Shown: in pieces, positions 46,315 to 55,092 of the stretch
Position numbering within the stretch: position 1 is the stretch's first letter
Layout of the letters: every line of letters begins with the position of its first letter
Source of the DNA: Paracoccus methylarcula
GTDB lineage: Bacteria > Pseudomonadota > Alphaproteobacteria > Rhodobacterales > Rhodobacteraceae
DNA length: 64,000 nucleotides
Reading direction: 5' to 3'
Assembly (NCBI RefSeq): GCF_003007735.2
Contig: NZ_PXNQ02000009.1
Coordinates: forward strand, 124,001 to 188,000
The notes under the pieces: generated by a model
Told to the model about the DNA's origin: nothing
Database searches by the model: none
Seen by the model: the letters and a program-made list of their open reading frames with translations, nothing else
Translations under genes and position numbers: made by a program

Positions 46315-46385
46315 TTGCGTCCCGCGATTGCCGGGGGGCTTCGCGCCCCCCGGAGCCCCCCGCGAGGTATTTGGACAAAGAAGAA
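46315..46385 (+). repeat. Intergenic repeat copy 7 (opposite to both neighbours)
   Basis: GCGTCCCGCGATTGCCGGGG, a GGGGGGCTTCGCGCCCCCC hairpin, then GCGAGGTATTTGGACAAAGAAGAA. It lies on the plus strand between two minus-strand genes, so unlike other copies it is not in the orientation of an upstream neighbour. The tail differs slightly (GGTATTTGGACAAAG). Confidence 0.75.
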
Positions 46386-46444
46386 ATGCGGGAGGGCTTT
46401 GGGTCGGACCGGGCAAGATCGGGCCGGGATGCGGTTCCGGCCTG

Positions 46445-47469
46445 TTACGCGGCCTCGGTCCTGCGTGCGAAGGCGATTTCCGCTTCGGTCAGCGGGCCGG
46501 GGAAATGGCAGGCGGTCTGGTGATCCGCACCCAGCAGCACCGGCGCCTCTGCCGCGCATCTTTCGGTGGCGCGCGGGCAGCGGGTGCGGAAGACACAGCC
46601 CGAGGGCGGGGCGAGCGGCGAGGGCAGGTCGCCGGCCAGCGGCACCACCGATCCGGCCATGTCATGCGCGGGATCGGGCACCGGCACCGCCGATAGCAGC
46701 GCCTGCGTATAGGGATGCTGGGGCGCGGCATAGAGTTCGTCGGAAGAGGCGATCTCCATCACCCGGCCCAGATACAGCACCATCACCCGGTCGCTGATAT
46801 GTTTCACCACCGACAGGTCATGGGCGATGAAGATCAGCGCGAGCCCCAGTTCCCGCTGCAGCCGGATCAGCAGGTTGATGACCTGCGCCTGGATCGAGAC
46901 ATCCAGCGCGCTGACCGGCTCGTCGCAGATGATCAGCTTCGGCTCGACGATCAGGGCGCGGGCGATGCCGATGCGCTGGCACTGGCCGCCGCTGAATTCA
47001 TGCGGATAGCGGTTGATCTGGTTGGGCAGCAGCCCGACCTTTTCCATCATCGCCTTGACCCGTTCCTTCACCTCGCGCGTTTCAGGCCGGGGTGATGGGT
47101 GGTCAGCGGTTCGGCGATGATCTGGCCCACGGTCATGCGCGGGTTGAGCGAGGCCAGCGGGTCCTGGAAGACCATCTGGATATCGTTGCGGTATTTCATC
47201 ATCTGCCGGGGCGACAGCCCGATCAGGTCCTTGCCATCGATCCATTCGGCCTGTCCCTCGGCCGGGACGAGGCCGATCAGGGCGCGGGCCAGCGTCGATT
47301 TCCCGCAGCCGGATTCGCCCACCACGCCAAGGGTTTCGCCGGGAGCGAGGCTGAAATCCACGCCGCCCACCGCGTGCAATTCGCGGGGCGGGGTCCAGGG
47401 CAGGTCGCCCTCGCGCCGGATATGAAAGGTCACGCGCAGGTCGCGCACATCGAGCAGGGGTCTGGTCAT
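46445..47469 (-). pseudogene. oppF: Oligopeptide ABC transporter ATPase OppF, frameshifted
   Basis: Second ATPase of the oligopeptide importer. The N-terminal half (from ATG 47469, with Walker [17 protein letters not shown] and the Q loop [12 protein letters not shown]) reads in one frame and stops at 47068 after HHPGLKRAR. The C-terminal half ([19 protein letters not shown], signature [14 protein letters not shown], Walker [13 protein letters not shown], then the OppF C-terminal Cys motif) reads in another frame to 46445. The total length is one base short of 342 codons, so one lost base within the CGCGCG at 47074-47079 explains it. Either a sequencing error or a true mutation; without OppF the importer might be inactive. 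Confidence 0.85.
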
Positions 47470-48482
47470 GGCTGTCCACCTTGCGTCGTGGTCTGGGCTT
47501 GGGGCGGGCGCCGCTGCAGCACATCGTCCAGCGGCGCGAAACAGGCGCGGGCGCGGGCGTGGGCGAATTCCTCCAGCGCGGGGCGCTGGCAGGCGCAATC
47601 TTCACGGCGATAAAGGCAGCGGGGCTCAAAGGCGCAGCCGGCGGGCGGGTGCGTCATGTTGGGGGGCGAGCCGGGAATGACCGACAACTCGTCGCCCTCG
47701 TGATCGATCCTCGGGATCGCGCCCAGCAGACCCTGCGTATAGGGATGGGCGGGCGCTGCGAAAAGCGGCCCGACCGGCCCCGTTTCGCGGATGCGGCCGC
47801 CATACATGACGGCGACCCGCTCGCAAGAGCCCGCGACCACGCCCAGGTCATGGGTGATCAGGATCATCGCCATGCCGAATTCGCGCCGCAGCTCGGCCAG
47901 CAGGGTCATGATCTGGGCCTGCACCGTCACGTCCAGCGCCGTGGTGGGCTCGTCCGCGATCAGCAGGCTGGGGCGGCAGAGCAGCGCCATGGCGATCATC
48001 ACCCGCTGCCGCATCCCGCCCGAGAATTCATGCGGATAAAGGCGGACCCGCCCCTTCGCGTCGGGAATTTTCACGGCATCCAGCATCCGCACCGCCTCGG
48101 TCACGGCCTGGCGGCGGGACATGCCCTTGTGCAGGGTCAGCACCTCGGCCATCTGGTCGGCGACCCGCATATAGGGATTGAGCGAGGTCATCGGGTCCTG
48201 GAAGATCATCGCGATCTTCTCGGCCCGGATCCGGTTGAGGATTTTCGGCGGCGCGTTCAGGATCTCCTGCCCGTCGAAACGGACCGAGCCGGTCGCCTGT
48301 CCGTTGCGGGCCAGAAGCCCCATGATGGCAAAGGAAAGCTGCGATTTGCCGCTGCCGGATTCGCCGACCACGCCGAGCGTTTCGCCCTGGTCCACCGACA
48401 GGCTCACGTTATTGACCGCCTGCACCATGCCGTCATTGGTGCGGAAGCTGACGCTGAGATCGTTGATGTCGAGCAGTGCCAT
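47466..48482 (-). CDS. oppD: Oligopeptide ABC transporter ATPase OppD
   Basis: First ATPase of the Opp/Dpp-type importer. The 338-residue product has Walker [10 protein letters not shown] loop [12 protein letters not shown], signature [14 protein letters not shown] and Walker [13 protein letters not shown], plus the C-terminal Cys-rich oligopeptide domain ([15 protein letters not shown]), likely a [4Fe-4S]-binding region. ATG 48482 is the start, overlapping nothing upstream. It ends in a 4-base overlap with oppF. Confidence 0.95.
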   Translation of the reverse strand: MALLDINDLSVSFRTNDGMVQAVNNVSLSVDQGETLGVVGESGSGKSQLSFAIMGLLARNGQATGSVRFDGQEILNAPPKILNRIRAEKIAMIFQDPMTSLNPYMRVADQMAEVLTLHKGMSRRQAVTEAVRMLDAVKIPDAKGRVRLYPHEFSGGMRQRVMIAMALLCRPSLLIADEPTTALDVTVQAQIMTLLAELRREFGMAMILITHDLGVVAGSCERVAVMYGGRIRETGPVGPLFAAPAHPYTQGLLGAIPRIDHEGDELSVIPGSPPNMTHPPAGCAFEPRCLYRREDCACQRPALEEFAHARARACFAPLDDVLQRRPPQAQTTTQGGQP

Positions 48483-48483
48483 C

Positions 48484-49410
48484 TCAGCGCTCCTTCGGGT
48501 CGAGGGCATCGCGCAGGCCGTCGCCCACGAAGAAGAAGCCGAAAAGGGTGATGACGAAGAAGAACAGCGGGAAGGCCAGTTGCCACAGCGTGCCGTAACT
48601 CATCGTGCCCGCGCCTTCCGAGATCAGCGCGCCCCATGAGGTCAGCGGTTCCTGCACGCCGAGACCGAGGAAGCTGATGAAGCTTTCGGTCAGGATCATC
48701 AGCGGCACCAGAAGCGTGGCATAGACGGCGACCACGCCGAGCAGGTTCGGGACGATATGGCGGATGATGATCTTCCAGGTCGAGACACCGGTGGCGCGGG
48801 CGGCCTCGATGAATTCGCGGTTCTTCAGGCTCAGCGTCTGGCCGCGCACGATCCGCGACATTTCCAGCCAGGAGATCAGGCCTATCCCTAGAAACAGCAT
48901 GGCGATCGAGCGGCCGAACATGACCAGGAGCAGGATCAGCACGAACATGTAGGGCACCGACATCAGGATATCGACCGCGCGCATCATGAACTGGTCGGTG
49001 CGGCCCCCGACATAGCCCGCCGTCGCGCCGTAAAGCGTGCCGACGATCACCGCGATACCGGCGCCGACAATGCCCACCATCAGCGAGATCTGCGTGCCCT
49101 GCACGGTGCGCGAGAACAGGTCGCGGCCCAGGTCGTCGGTGCCGAAGTAATGGCCGTTTTCCAGCGAGGGCGCACCCATCGTGGCGACCTGTCCCATGAC
49201 CGAGAAATCCAGTTCCTCGTTCGACCAGACCGCCAGCATGTCGCCGAACAGCGCGAACAGCGCCACGAGGACCAGGATCACCAGCCCCGCCATCGCCGCC
49301 TTGTTGCGCAGGAAGCGCTTGCGGGCATCGGCCCATGGGCTGCGGCCCTTGACCTCTTGCTCGACCATGCGGGTGGCGAGGCGTTGCATCTTTTCTTGCT
49401 CGATCACCAT
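48484..49410 (-). CDS. oppC: Oligopeptide ABC transporter permease OppC
   Basis: Membrane permease of the importer, 308 residues, with an N-terminal helix then a five-helix BPD_transp_1 domain. FGTDDLGRDLFSRTVQG and the EAA loop EAARATGVSTWKIIIRHIVPN are hallmarks of the DppC/OppC family. It lies 3 bases after oppB and one base before the oppD start. Confidence 0.95.
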   Translation of the reverse strand: MVIEQEKMQRLATRMVEQEVKGRSPWADARKRFLRNKAAMAGLVILVLVALFALFGDMLAVWSNEELDFSVMGQVATMGAPSLENGHYFGTDDLGRDLFSRTVQGTQISLMVGIVGAGIAVIVGTLYGATAGYVGGRTDQFMMRAVDILMSVPYMFVLILLLVMFGRSIAMLFLGIGLISWLEMSRIVRGQTLSLKNREFIEAARATGVSTWKIIIRHIVPNLLGVVAVYATLLVPLMILTESFISFLGLGVQEPLTSWGALISEGAGTMSYGTLWQLAFPLFFFVITLFGFFFVGDGLRDALDPKER

Positions 49411-49413
49411 GAC

Positions 49414-50337
49414 TCAGTACCGGATTTTCGGGTCGATCCACGCATAGAGGATATCGACGACGAGGTTGAACAGGATGGTCAGCGACCCGATCAGGATCGT
49501 CACGCCCATCATCACCGCGTAATCGCGGTTCAGCGCGCTTTCGACGAAGGCCTTGCCGATGCCGCCGGTCGAGAAATAGAGGTCGATCACCACAGAGCCG
49601 GTGATCATCGACACGAAGACCGGGCCCAGGTAGCTGATGACCGGCAGCATTGCCGGTTTCAGCGCGTGGCGCAGGATGACGCGATGCTCGGGCATGCCCT
49701 TGGCGCGGGCGGTGCGGATATGGTTGCTGCCCAGCACCTCCAGCATGGAGGAGCGGGTGATCCGCGCGATCGAGGCCATGTAGCTGGTCGCCAGCGCGAC
49801 CACCGGCATGATCCAGAAGCTGGGATCGCTGAAACTCCAGCCGCCGCCGGGCAGGATGCGATACCATAGCGTGAAGATCAGCACGAGGATCGGCGCCATG
49901 ACGAAATTCGGCAGGACCTGCGCTCCGATCGAGATGCCGACGGCAAGGTAGTCCAGCCAGCTATTGTGACGGATCGCGGCGGCTACCCCCAGGCTTACCC
50001 CGACCAGAACGGCGGCCAGGAAGGCCAGCGAGCCATAGGTCAGCGTTACCGGGAACCCATCGGCAAGCAATTCGTTCACCGTGCGGTCGGGATAGACGAA
50101 GCTGGGACCGAAATCGAAATGGACGACGATCCCGTAGACATAGTTGACGATCTGGCGCCAGAGCGGTTCGTCCAGCCCGTATTTGGCATTCAGATTGGCC
50201 AGCACGCGCGCCGGAAGTTCCCGCTCGTGCGAGAACGGACCGCCTGGGGCCAGGTGCATCAGAACAAAGGAAATCACGATCAGCAGCAGTAGCGTCGGTA
50301 TCGCCACCGCCAGCCGTCGCATGATATACGCGAACAT
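49414..50337 (-). CDS. oppB: Oligopeptide ABC transporter permease OppB
   Basis: Membrane permease of the importer, 307 residues, six helices. It begins MFAYIMRRLAVAIPTLLLLIVISFVLMHL, typical of the OppB/DppB N terminus, and has the EAA motif RTARAKGMPEHRVILRHALKP. It pairs with OppC. A 90-base gap separates it from oppA. Confidence 0.95.
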   Translation of the reverse strand: MFAYIMRRLAVAIPTLLLLIVISFVLMHLAPGGPFSHERELPARVLANLNAKYGLDEPLWRQIVNYVYGIVVHFDFGPSFVYPDRTVNELLADGFPVTLTYGSLAFLAAVLVGVSLGVAAAIRHNSWLDYLAVGISIGAQVLPNFVMAPILVLIFTLWYRILPGGGWSFSDPSFWIMPVVALATSYMASIARITRSSMLEVLGSNHIRTARAKGMPEHRVILRHALKPAMLPVISYLGPVFVSMITGSVVIDLYFSTGGIGKAFVESALNRDYAVMMGVTILIGSLTILFNLVVDILYAWIDPKIRY

Positions 50338-50427
50338 CGGCGCAGCCTCCCTGCGGATTTAGGTCAGTCTATATGACCAAAACCGGGAGGAGATGGAACC
50401 CCTCTCGGCTGGTTTTCCCAAGAGGGA

Positions 50428-52032
50428 TCACTCGGCCACGCGATACATGTCCTTGGCGTACCAACTCATCATCACGTTATCGAGCGGCGCGCCGCGCAGG
50501 CTCGGCTCGATATATTGCGGCTGCGAATAGTGATAGGCGGGGGCCAGGGCCATGTCGCCGATCAGGATCTGCTCGGCCTGCTTGTAAAGCTCGGCCGGAT
50601 TTTCCGAGGTCGCGGCCTCGGCAAGCAGCTTGTCATATTCCGCGTTGGACCATTTGCCCTGATTGTAACCGTCGGTGCGGAAGTAATCGAGGAAGGTGGA
50701 AGCCTCGTTGTAATCGCCGCACCATGCATAGCGGGCGACCTCGAAATCCTGGTTGTTCAGGCGGTCGATATGGACCTTCCATTCGTAATTGTTCAGCGTC
50801 ACGTTCACGCCGATGGCCTTCCAGAACTGCTGAACCGCGATGGCCAGCTTCTTGTGATCTTCCGAGGTATTGTACTGGATCGTCAGCTCCAGCGGGTTGT
50901 CGGGGCCGTAGCCCGCTTCGGCCAGCAGGGCCTTGGCCTTTTCCAGCCGTTCCTGCTGTGTCCAGCCTGCCATCTCGATTTCCGGGGCCTCGAAGCCCTC
51001 GATTGCCCAATGGGTCCAGAAATAGGCCGGTTCCTGGCCGCCCTGCAGGATCTTGTCCACGATGATGTCGCGATCGACCGCATAGGATAGCGCCTGGCGC
51101 ACCCGCAGGTCCTTCAGCTCTTCGGGTCCCTTGTCCGACAGGTTGAAGATATAGGCGTAAGAGCAGGCCCATGGCGGCGCCACGACCGAATCACCATGTT
51201 CTTCCTTCAGGCGCGGGAACTGCCCGGCGGGAAGCTGGTTCATCCAGTCGATCTCGCCCGCGAGCGTCCGGGTCAGGCCGGTGTTCTGGTCGTTGACGGT
51301 GACGAATTTCACCTCGTCGATGATGGTGTTTTCGGCATCCCAGTATTGGTCGTTCTTGACCAGCACGGCCTCGACGCCGAGATCGTGGCTTTTCAGCACA
51401 TAGGCGCCGTTGCCGACCATGTTGCCGGCCCGGGTCCAGGCTTCGCCATGCTCTTCGATCACCTTTTGCGGGGTGGGGTAGGTCGTGGAATGCGACAATG
51501 TCTTGAGGAAATACGGAGTCGGCTTGGTCAGCGTGACTTCCAGCGTCTTGTCATCGACGGCCTTCGCGCCCAGTTCCTCGGGGGCTTTCTCGCCATTCAC
51601 GATCGCGGTCGCGTTGACGATGTTCATCAATTCCATGAACCATGCATATTCCGAGGCTGTCTCGGGATTCACGGCGCGCTGCCACGCATAGACGAAATCG
51701 CCCGCGGTGACCGGATCGCCATTCGACCATTTCGCATCACGCAGATGGAAGGTATAGGTCAGCCCGTCCTCGCTGATCTCGTGGCTTTCGGCGACGCCGG
51801 GGATCATGGCGCCGGTCTCGTCCTCGTTCATCAGCCCTTCGAAAAGCTGCCGGATCATGTCCGAATCGGTCCGCGAGGATGTCAGTTGCGGATCGGCGGA
51901 CTTGATCGCGTCGAGGATCCAGAAGCTGAGTGACTGGTCCTCGGCCAGTTTCTCGCCCTCTGCGGGTTGGGCGGCATAGGTGGGCAGGGCCAGCGCGGCC
52001 ACAAGCGCGGTCGTCGTGAACAGCTTTGTCAT
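50428..52032 (-). CDS. oppA: Oligopeptide ABC transporter substrate-binding protein OppA
   Basis: Periplasmic peptide-binding protein (SBP_bac_5), 534 residues, with a signal peptide (about 1-20, ending PTYAAQ). The family signatures are LRDAKWSNGDPVTAGDFVYAWQR near residue 105 and VRQALSYAVDRDIIVDKIL near residue 325. It is the first gene of oppABCDF, preceded by AAGGAGGAACGCT. It is divergent from cobU, with 124 bases between. Confidence 0.95.
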   Translation of the reverse strand: MTKLFTTTALVAALALPTYAAQPAEGEKLAEDQSLSFWILDAIKSADPQLTSSRTDSDMIRQLFEGLMNEDETGAMIPGVAESHEISEDGLTYTFHLRDAKWSNGDPVTAGDFVYAWQRAVNPETASEYAWFMELMNIVNATAIVNGEKAPEELGAKAVDDKTLEVTLTKPTPYFLKTLSHSTTYPTPQKVIEEHGEAWTRAGNMVGNGAYVLKSHDLGVEAVLVKNDQYWDAENTIIDEVKFVTVNDQNTGLTRTLAGEIDWMNQLPAGQFPRLKEEHGDSVVAPPWACSYAYIFNLSDKGPEELKDLRVRQALSYAVDRDIIVDKILQGGQEPAYFWTHWAIEGFEAPEIEMAGWTQQERLEKAKALLAEAGYGPDNPLELTIQYNTSEDHKKLAIAVQQFWKAIGVNVTLNNYEWKVHIDRLNNQDFEVARYAWCGDYNEASTFLDYFRTDGYNQGKWSNAEYDKLLAEAATSENPAELYKQAEQILIGDMALAPAYHYSQPQYIEPSLRGAPLDNVMMSWYAKDMYRVAE

Positions 52033-52156
52033 AGCGTTCCTCCTTGTTGAATGTCGATGCCTTTGCACCGGAATGGGATGAAGGTAAATCAACGGTGGAT
52101 GGCGTAAAGTTGAATTGTTGCTTTTCTATTAACCAAACTGCGGAAGAGAGGCCGAA

Positions 52157-52687
52157 ATGACGGGACAGGGCCATATCACGCTGGTCACCGGCGGGGCGCG
52201 GTCGGGCAAGTCGGGCTTGGCCGAGCGGCTGGTCGCGCGCCATGATCCGCCTTGGATCTATATCGCGACGGCGGAAGCGCGGGATGGTGAGATGGAAGAA
52301 AGAATCTTTCAACATCAAAATCGTCGCGGGAAAAGTTGGACTACAATCGAGGAGCCTGTCGCATTGGACCGCGCCTTGCGGGACAGCGATGGCCGAGGCG
52401 TTCGGCTGGTCGATTGCCTGACCCTGTGGCTGGCCAATTGTGGTGAGTCCGCCGATATCGAGGCGCTGATCCTTACCTTGCGTCAGCAATGCTCGCCTGT
52501 CGTGTTGGTGAGTAATGAACTGGGGCTTGGGATTGTGCCGGACAACGCCATGGCACGTCGTTTTCGCGATCACCATGGCTGGATGAACCAGGCGGTGGCC
52601 GGGATCGCGGACGAGGTCTGGATGTCGGTCAGCGGCCAGCCCTTGCGGCTGAAACCCGCGCGGGAGGATATAGATGCGCTCATATGA
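52157..52687 (+). CDS. cobU: Bifunctional adenosylcobinamide kinase / cobinamide-phosphate guanylyltransferase
   Basis: Makes adenosylcobinamide-GDP in the nucleotide-loop part of cobalamin synthesis (CobP in alphaproteobacterial naming). The 176-residue product has the P-loop VTGGARSGKSGLAERL (about 10-25), the guanylylated His, likely His53 in RIFQHQNRR, the RLVDCLTLWLAN segment and the VSNELGLGIVP motif with its Asp/Glu pair. It overlaps cobT by 14 bases. No cobalamin riboswitch was seen in the 124-base upstream region. Confidence 0.94.
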   Translation: MTGQGHITLVTGGARSGKSGLAERLVARHDPPWIYIATAEARDGEMEERIFQHQNRRGKSWTTIEEPVALDRALRDSDGRGVRLVDCLTLWLANCGESADIEALILTLRQQCSPVVLVSNELGLGIVPDNAMARRFRDHHGWMNQAVAGIADEVWMSVSGQPLRLKPAREDIDALI

Positions 52688-53627
52688 TGAACTGGCGGCG
52701 CAAGCCGCGCGTGACCGGCAGGACAGCCTGACCAAGCCGCCGGGTTCCCTTGGCCGGTTGGAGGAGCTTGCGGTGTTCCTGGCCGGGTGGCAGGGGCGTG
52801 AACGGCCTCGGCTGGACCGGGCGCAGGCCATCGTTTTCGCGGGCAATCACGGCATTGTCGCGCAGGGCGTGAACCCGTTTCCCGCCGAGGTGACCGAATT
52901 GATGGTTCGGAACTTCCGCGCTGGCGGCGCCGCGATCAACCAGCTTTGCCGGGTGGCGGGGGCCGGGCTGTCCGTCCTGCCCCTGGAACTCGACCGTCCG
53001 ACGCGCGATTTCACGCAAGCCCCGGCGATGGATGCCGCCGAGGTCGAGGATGCCATGGCCCAGGGTGCGCACGCGGTCGATGCGAATGCCGATATCCTGC
53101 TGCTGGGCGAGATGGGGATCGGCAATTCCACCGTTGCGGCGGCGCTGGCGGCCTCGATTTTCGGGGGCGTGGCGCAGGATTGGGTCGGGCCGGGCACCGG
53201 CGCCGAAGGGGATATCCTGTCCCGGAAATTGCAGGCCGTCGAGGCGGGGCTTGCCCGGCACCGGCCCGTCACGGCGCGCGAGACCCTGGCGGCCTTCGGT
53301 GGGCGTGAGCAGGCGGCGATCTGTGGTGCCGTGCTGCGGGCGCGGGAACTGGGGTTGCCGGTGATCCTGGACGGATTCATCTGCACGGCGGCGGCCTCGG
53401 TCCTGACCCGCGACGATCCGCAGGTGCTGAGCCATTGCCTGATCGGTCACGAAAGCGCCGAGCCGGGGCATCGCCGCCTTGTTGATGCGCTGAAGATCAG
53501 GCCGGTCCTGTCGCTCGACATGCGCTTGGGAGAGGGTTCCGGCGCGGCGGTGGCGCTGCTCTTGCTGCGTGCCGCGGTCGAGTGTCATAACGGCATGGCG
53601 ACATTCGCGGAGGCCGGAATTGGCTAG
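52674..53627 (+). CDS. cobT: Nicotinate-nucleotide--dimethylbenzimidazole phosphoribosyltransferase
   Basis: Activates the lower ligand base as alpha-ribazole phosphate. The 317-residue length matches. Family signatures are the early KPPGSLGRLEELA, FAGNHGIVAQGVNPFP, GEMGIGNSTVAAAL and the C-terminal LGEGSGAAVALLLL with the catalytic Glu. It is in a cobU-cobT-cobS operon and overlaps cobS by 8 bases. Confidence 0.96.
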   Translation: MRSYDELAAQAARDRQDSLTKPPGSLGRLEELAVFLAGWQGRERPRLDRAQAIVFAGNHGIVAQGVNPFPAEVTELMVRNFRAGGAAINQLCRVAGAGLSVLPLELDRPTRDFTQAPAMDAAEVEDAMAQGAHAVDANADILLLGEMGIGNSTVAAALAASIFGGVAQDWVGPGTGAEGDILSRKLQAVEAGLARHRPVTARETLAAFGGREQAAICGAVLRARELGLPVILDGFICTAAASVLTRDDPQVLSHCLIGHESAEPGHRRLVDALKIRPVLSLDMRLGEGSGAAVALLLLRAAVECHNGMATFAEAGIG

Positions 53628-54333
53628 ATGGCATCAATTCGTGCTGGCGCTTGTGTTCCTGACGCGCCTGCCGCTGGAGCGGCTGCTGCCGCCGCGCATA
53701 TTGCCGCTGGCGGCAAGCTGCTGGGCCTTTCCGCTGGCCGGTGCGGTGGTGGGCGCGGTGGCATCGCTGCCATTCCTGCTGCCCGGACCGGCCTTGCTGC
53801 ATGCCGCCCTGTCGGTTGCGCTGGCGGTCTGGTTCACCGGCGCGCTGCACGAGGATGCCCTGGCCGATTTCACCGATGCCGCGGGCGGGCGCAACAGGGA
53901 GGACCGCTTGCGGATCATGCGCGATTCGGCGATCGGCAGTTTCGGGGTGATTGCCCTGATCCTGACCAGCCTGATCCGCGTGACGGCCATCAGCGTGCTG
54001 GGGCCGTGGCATCTGATCGCCGCCACCGCCTGCGGCCGCACGGCAACCGTGCTGACCCTGGGGGCCATGCCGCCCGCCCGGATGGACGGGCTGGGACATG
54101 CGGCGGGCAGGCCCGGACCGCGCAACCTGGGATTGGCCTCGCTGATCGCGATCCTGTGCCTGCTCTGGGCCGGAGAGGGTGCCTTCATCGCGTTGATCGC
54201 GGGGCTGGCGGCCATGGGCTTCACGATCTGGCTGGCGCGGAGATGGCTTGGAGGACATACCGGCGATGTGCTGGGCACGGCCTCGATCCTGACCGAGACG
54301 GCAATGCTCGCCGCTTTCGCGCTGGTGATCTAG
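53620..54333 (+). CDS. cobS: Adenosylcobinamide-GDP ribazoletransferase (cobalamin synthase)
   Basis: Inner-membrane enzyme joining adenosylcobinamide-GDP and alpha-ribazole (CobV in alphaproteobacterial naming). The 237-residue product has about five helices, with WHQFVLALVFLTRLP at the start, GALHEDALADFTDAAGGR and RDSAIGSFGVIALIL, all typical. The likely start is a TTG at 53620: GGAGG (53609-53613) stands 6 bases upstream and the encoded MARWHQF fits. A GTG/ATG further upstream lies deep in cobT. Confidence 0.92.
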   Translation: MARWHQFVLALVFLTRLPLERLLPPRILPLAASCWAFPLAGAVVGAVASLPFLLPGPALLHAALSVALAVWFTGALHEDALADFTDAAGGRNREDRLRIMRDSAIGSFGVIALILTSLIRVTAISVLGPWHLIAATACGRTATVLTLGAMPPARMDGLGHAAGRPGPRNLGLASLIAILCLLWAGEGAFIALIAGLAAMGFTIWLARRWLGGHTGDVLGTASILTETAMLAAFALVI

Positions 54334-54350
54334 CGGTTCCCGGGATTTTC

Positions 54351-54379
54351 TTGACCCCCGCGAGAGCTTCGCGCATACC
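54351..54379 (+). promoter_or_regulatory. Candidate promoter of the TRAP dctQM genes
   Basis: TTGACC (54351-54356), 17 bases, then CATACC (54374-54379). It begins 17 bases after the cobS stop and ends about 70 before dctQ, suggesting that dctQM is transcribed on its own. Confidence 0.45.
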
Positions 54380-54450
54380 CCCGCACAGTTCAAAAACGCC
54401 GGTAAAGCGGCGGCCCCGCAGATGTGGGGATGTTTCCGAGGGAGGGAATC

Positions 54451-55092
54451 ATGGGCGGCCTTCTGGCCTTGTCGCGTGGCATAGACCGCGTGAACAGCGT
54501 GATCGGGCGCAGCGCGTCCTGGTTGATCCTGCTGGCAATTTTCGTCAGCGCGACGAACGCGGTGATCCGCAAGCTTTTCAGCATCTCATCCAATGCCTGG
54601 CTTGAATTGCAATGGTATCTCTATGGCGGGGCGTTCCTGCTGGCGGCGGCCTATACGCTGCTGGAGAACGAGCATATCCGCATCGACATCCTCTATGGCG
54701 GCCGTTCGCGGCGGACCCAGCACTGGATCGACCTGATCGGGCATCTCTTCTTCCTGCTGCCGATGGTGATCCTGTCGCTCTGGCTGATGTGGCCATGGCT
54801 GCTGCGCAGCATCCGCTCGGGCGAGATGTCGATGAATGCCGGCGGGTTGATGCTGTGGCCCGCCAAGGCCGTGCTCTTCACCGGTTTCGTGCTGCTGCTG
54901 TTCCAGGGCATATCCGAAATCGTCAAGAAGATCGCCATCATGCGCGGATTGATCGAGGACCAGCACGCGCCCTCCGGCCATCACGTGCCGCTGGAGGTCG
55001 ATCCCGAGCTGCTGGCGCAGGCCGGGTTCGCCGCGCCGGATCGCGAGGACGATGACGGGAAAGACAACCGGGGCGGGGAGACACGCAAATGA
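54451..55092 (+). CDS. TRAP transporter small permease (DctQ)
   Basis: Small membrane subunit of a tripartite ATP-independent periplasmic transporter, 213 residues with four helices. The ATNAVIRKLF segment with the following WLELQWYLYGGAFLLAAAYTL is typical of DctQ. The C-terminal 50 residues are hydrophilic. ATG 54451 has GGGAGG 5 bases upstream; the GTG at 54424 is less likely. It overlaps dctM by 4 bases. Confidence 0.9.
   Translation: MGGLLALSRGIDRVNSVIGRSASWLILLAIFVSATNAVIRKLFSISSNAWLELQWYLYGGAFLLAAAYTLLENEHIRIDILYGGRSRRTQHWIDLIGHLFFLLPMVILSLWLMWPWLLRSIRSGEMSMNAGGLMLWPAKAVLFTGFVLLLFQGISEIVKKIAIMRGLIEDQHAPSGHHVPLEVDPELLAQAGFAAPDREDDDGKDNRGGETRK

Noticed and set aside
50378..50416. Possible terminator between oppA and oppB
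   Set aside because: Only AAAACC/GGTTTT pairs cleanly; the interior has several mismatches, so support is weak.
52033..52156. Cobalamin riboswitch upstream of cobU
   Set aside because: The 124-base region lacks a B12-box-like conserved core and is too short for the full aptamer.
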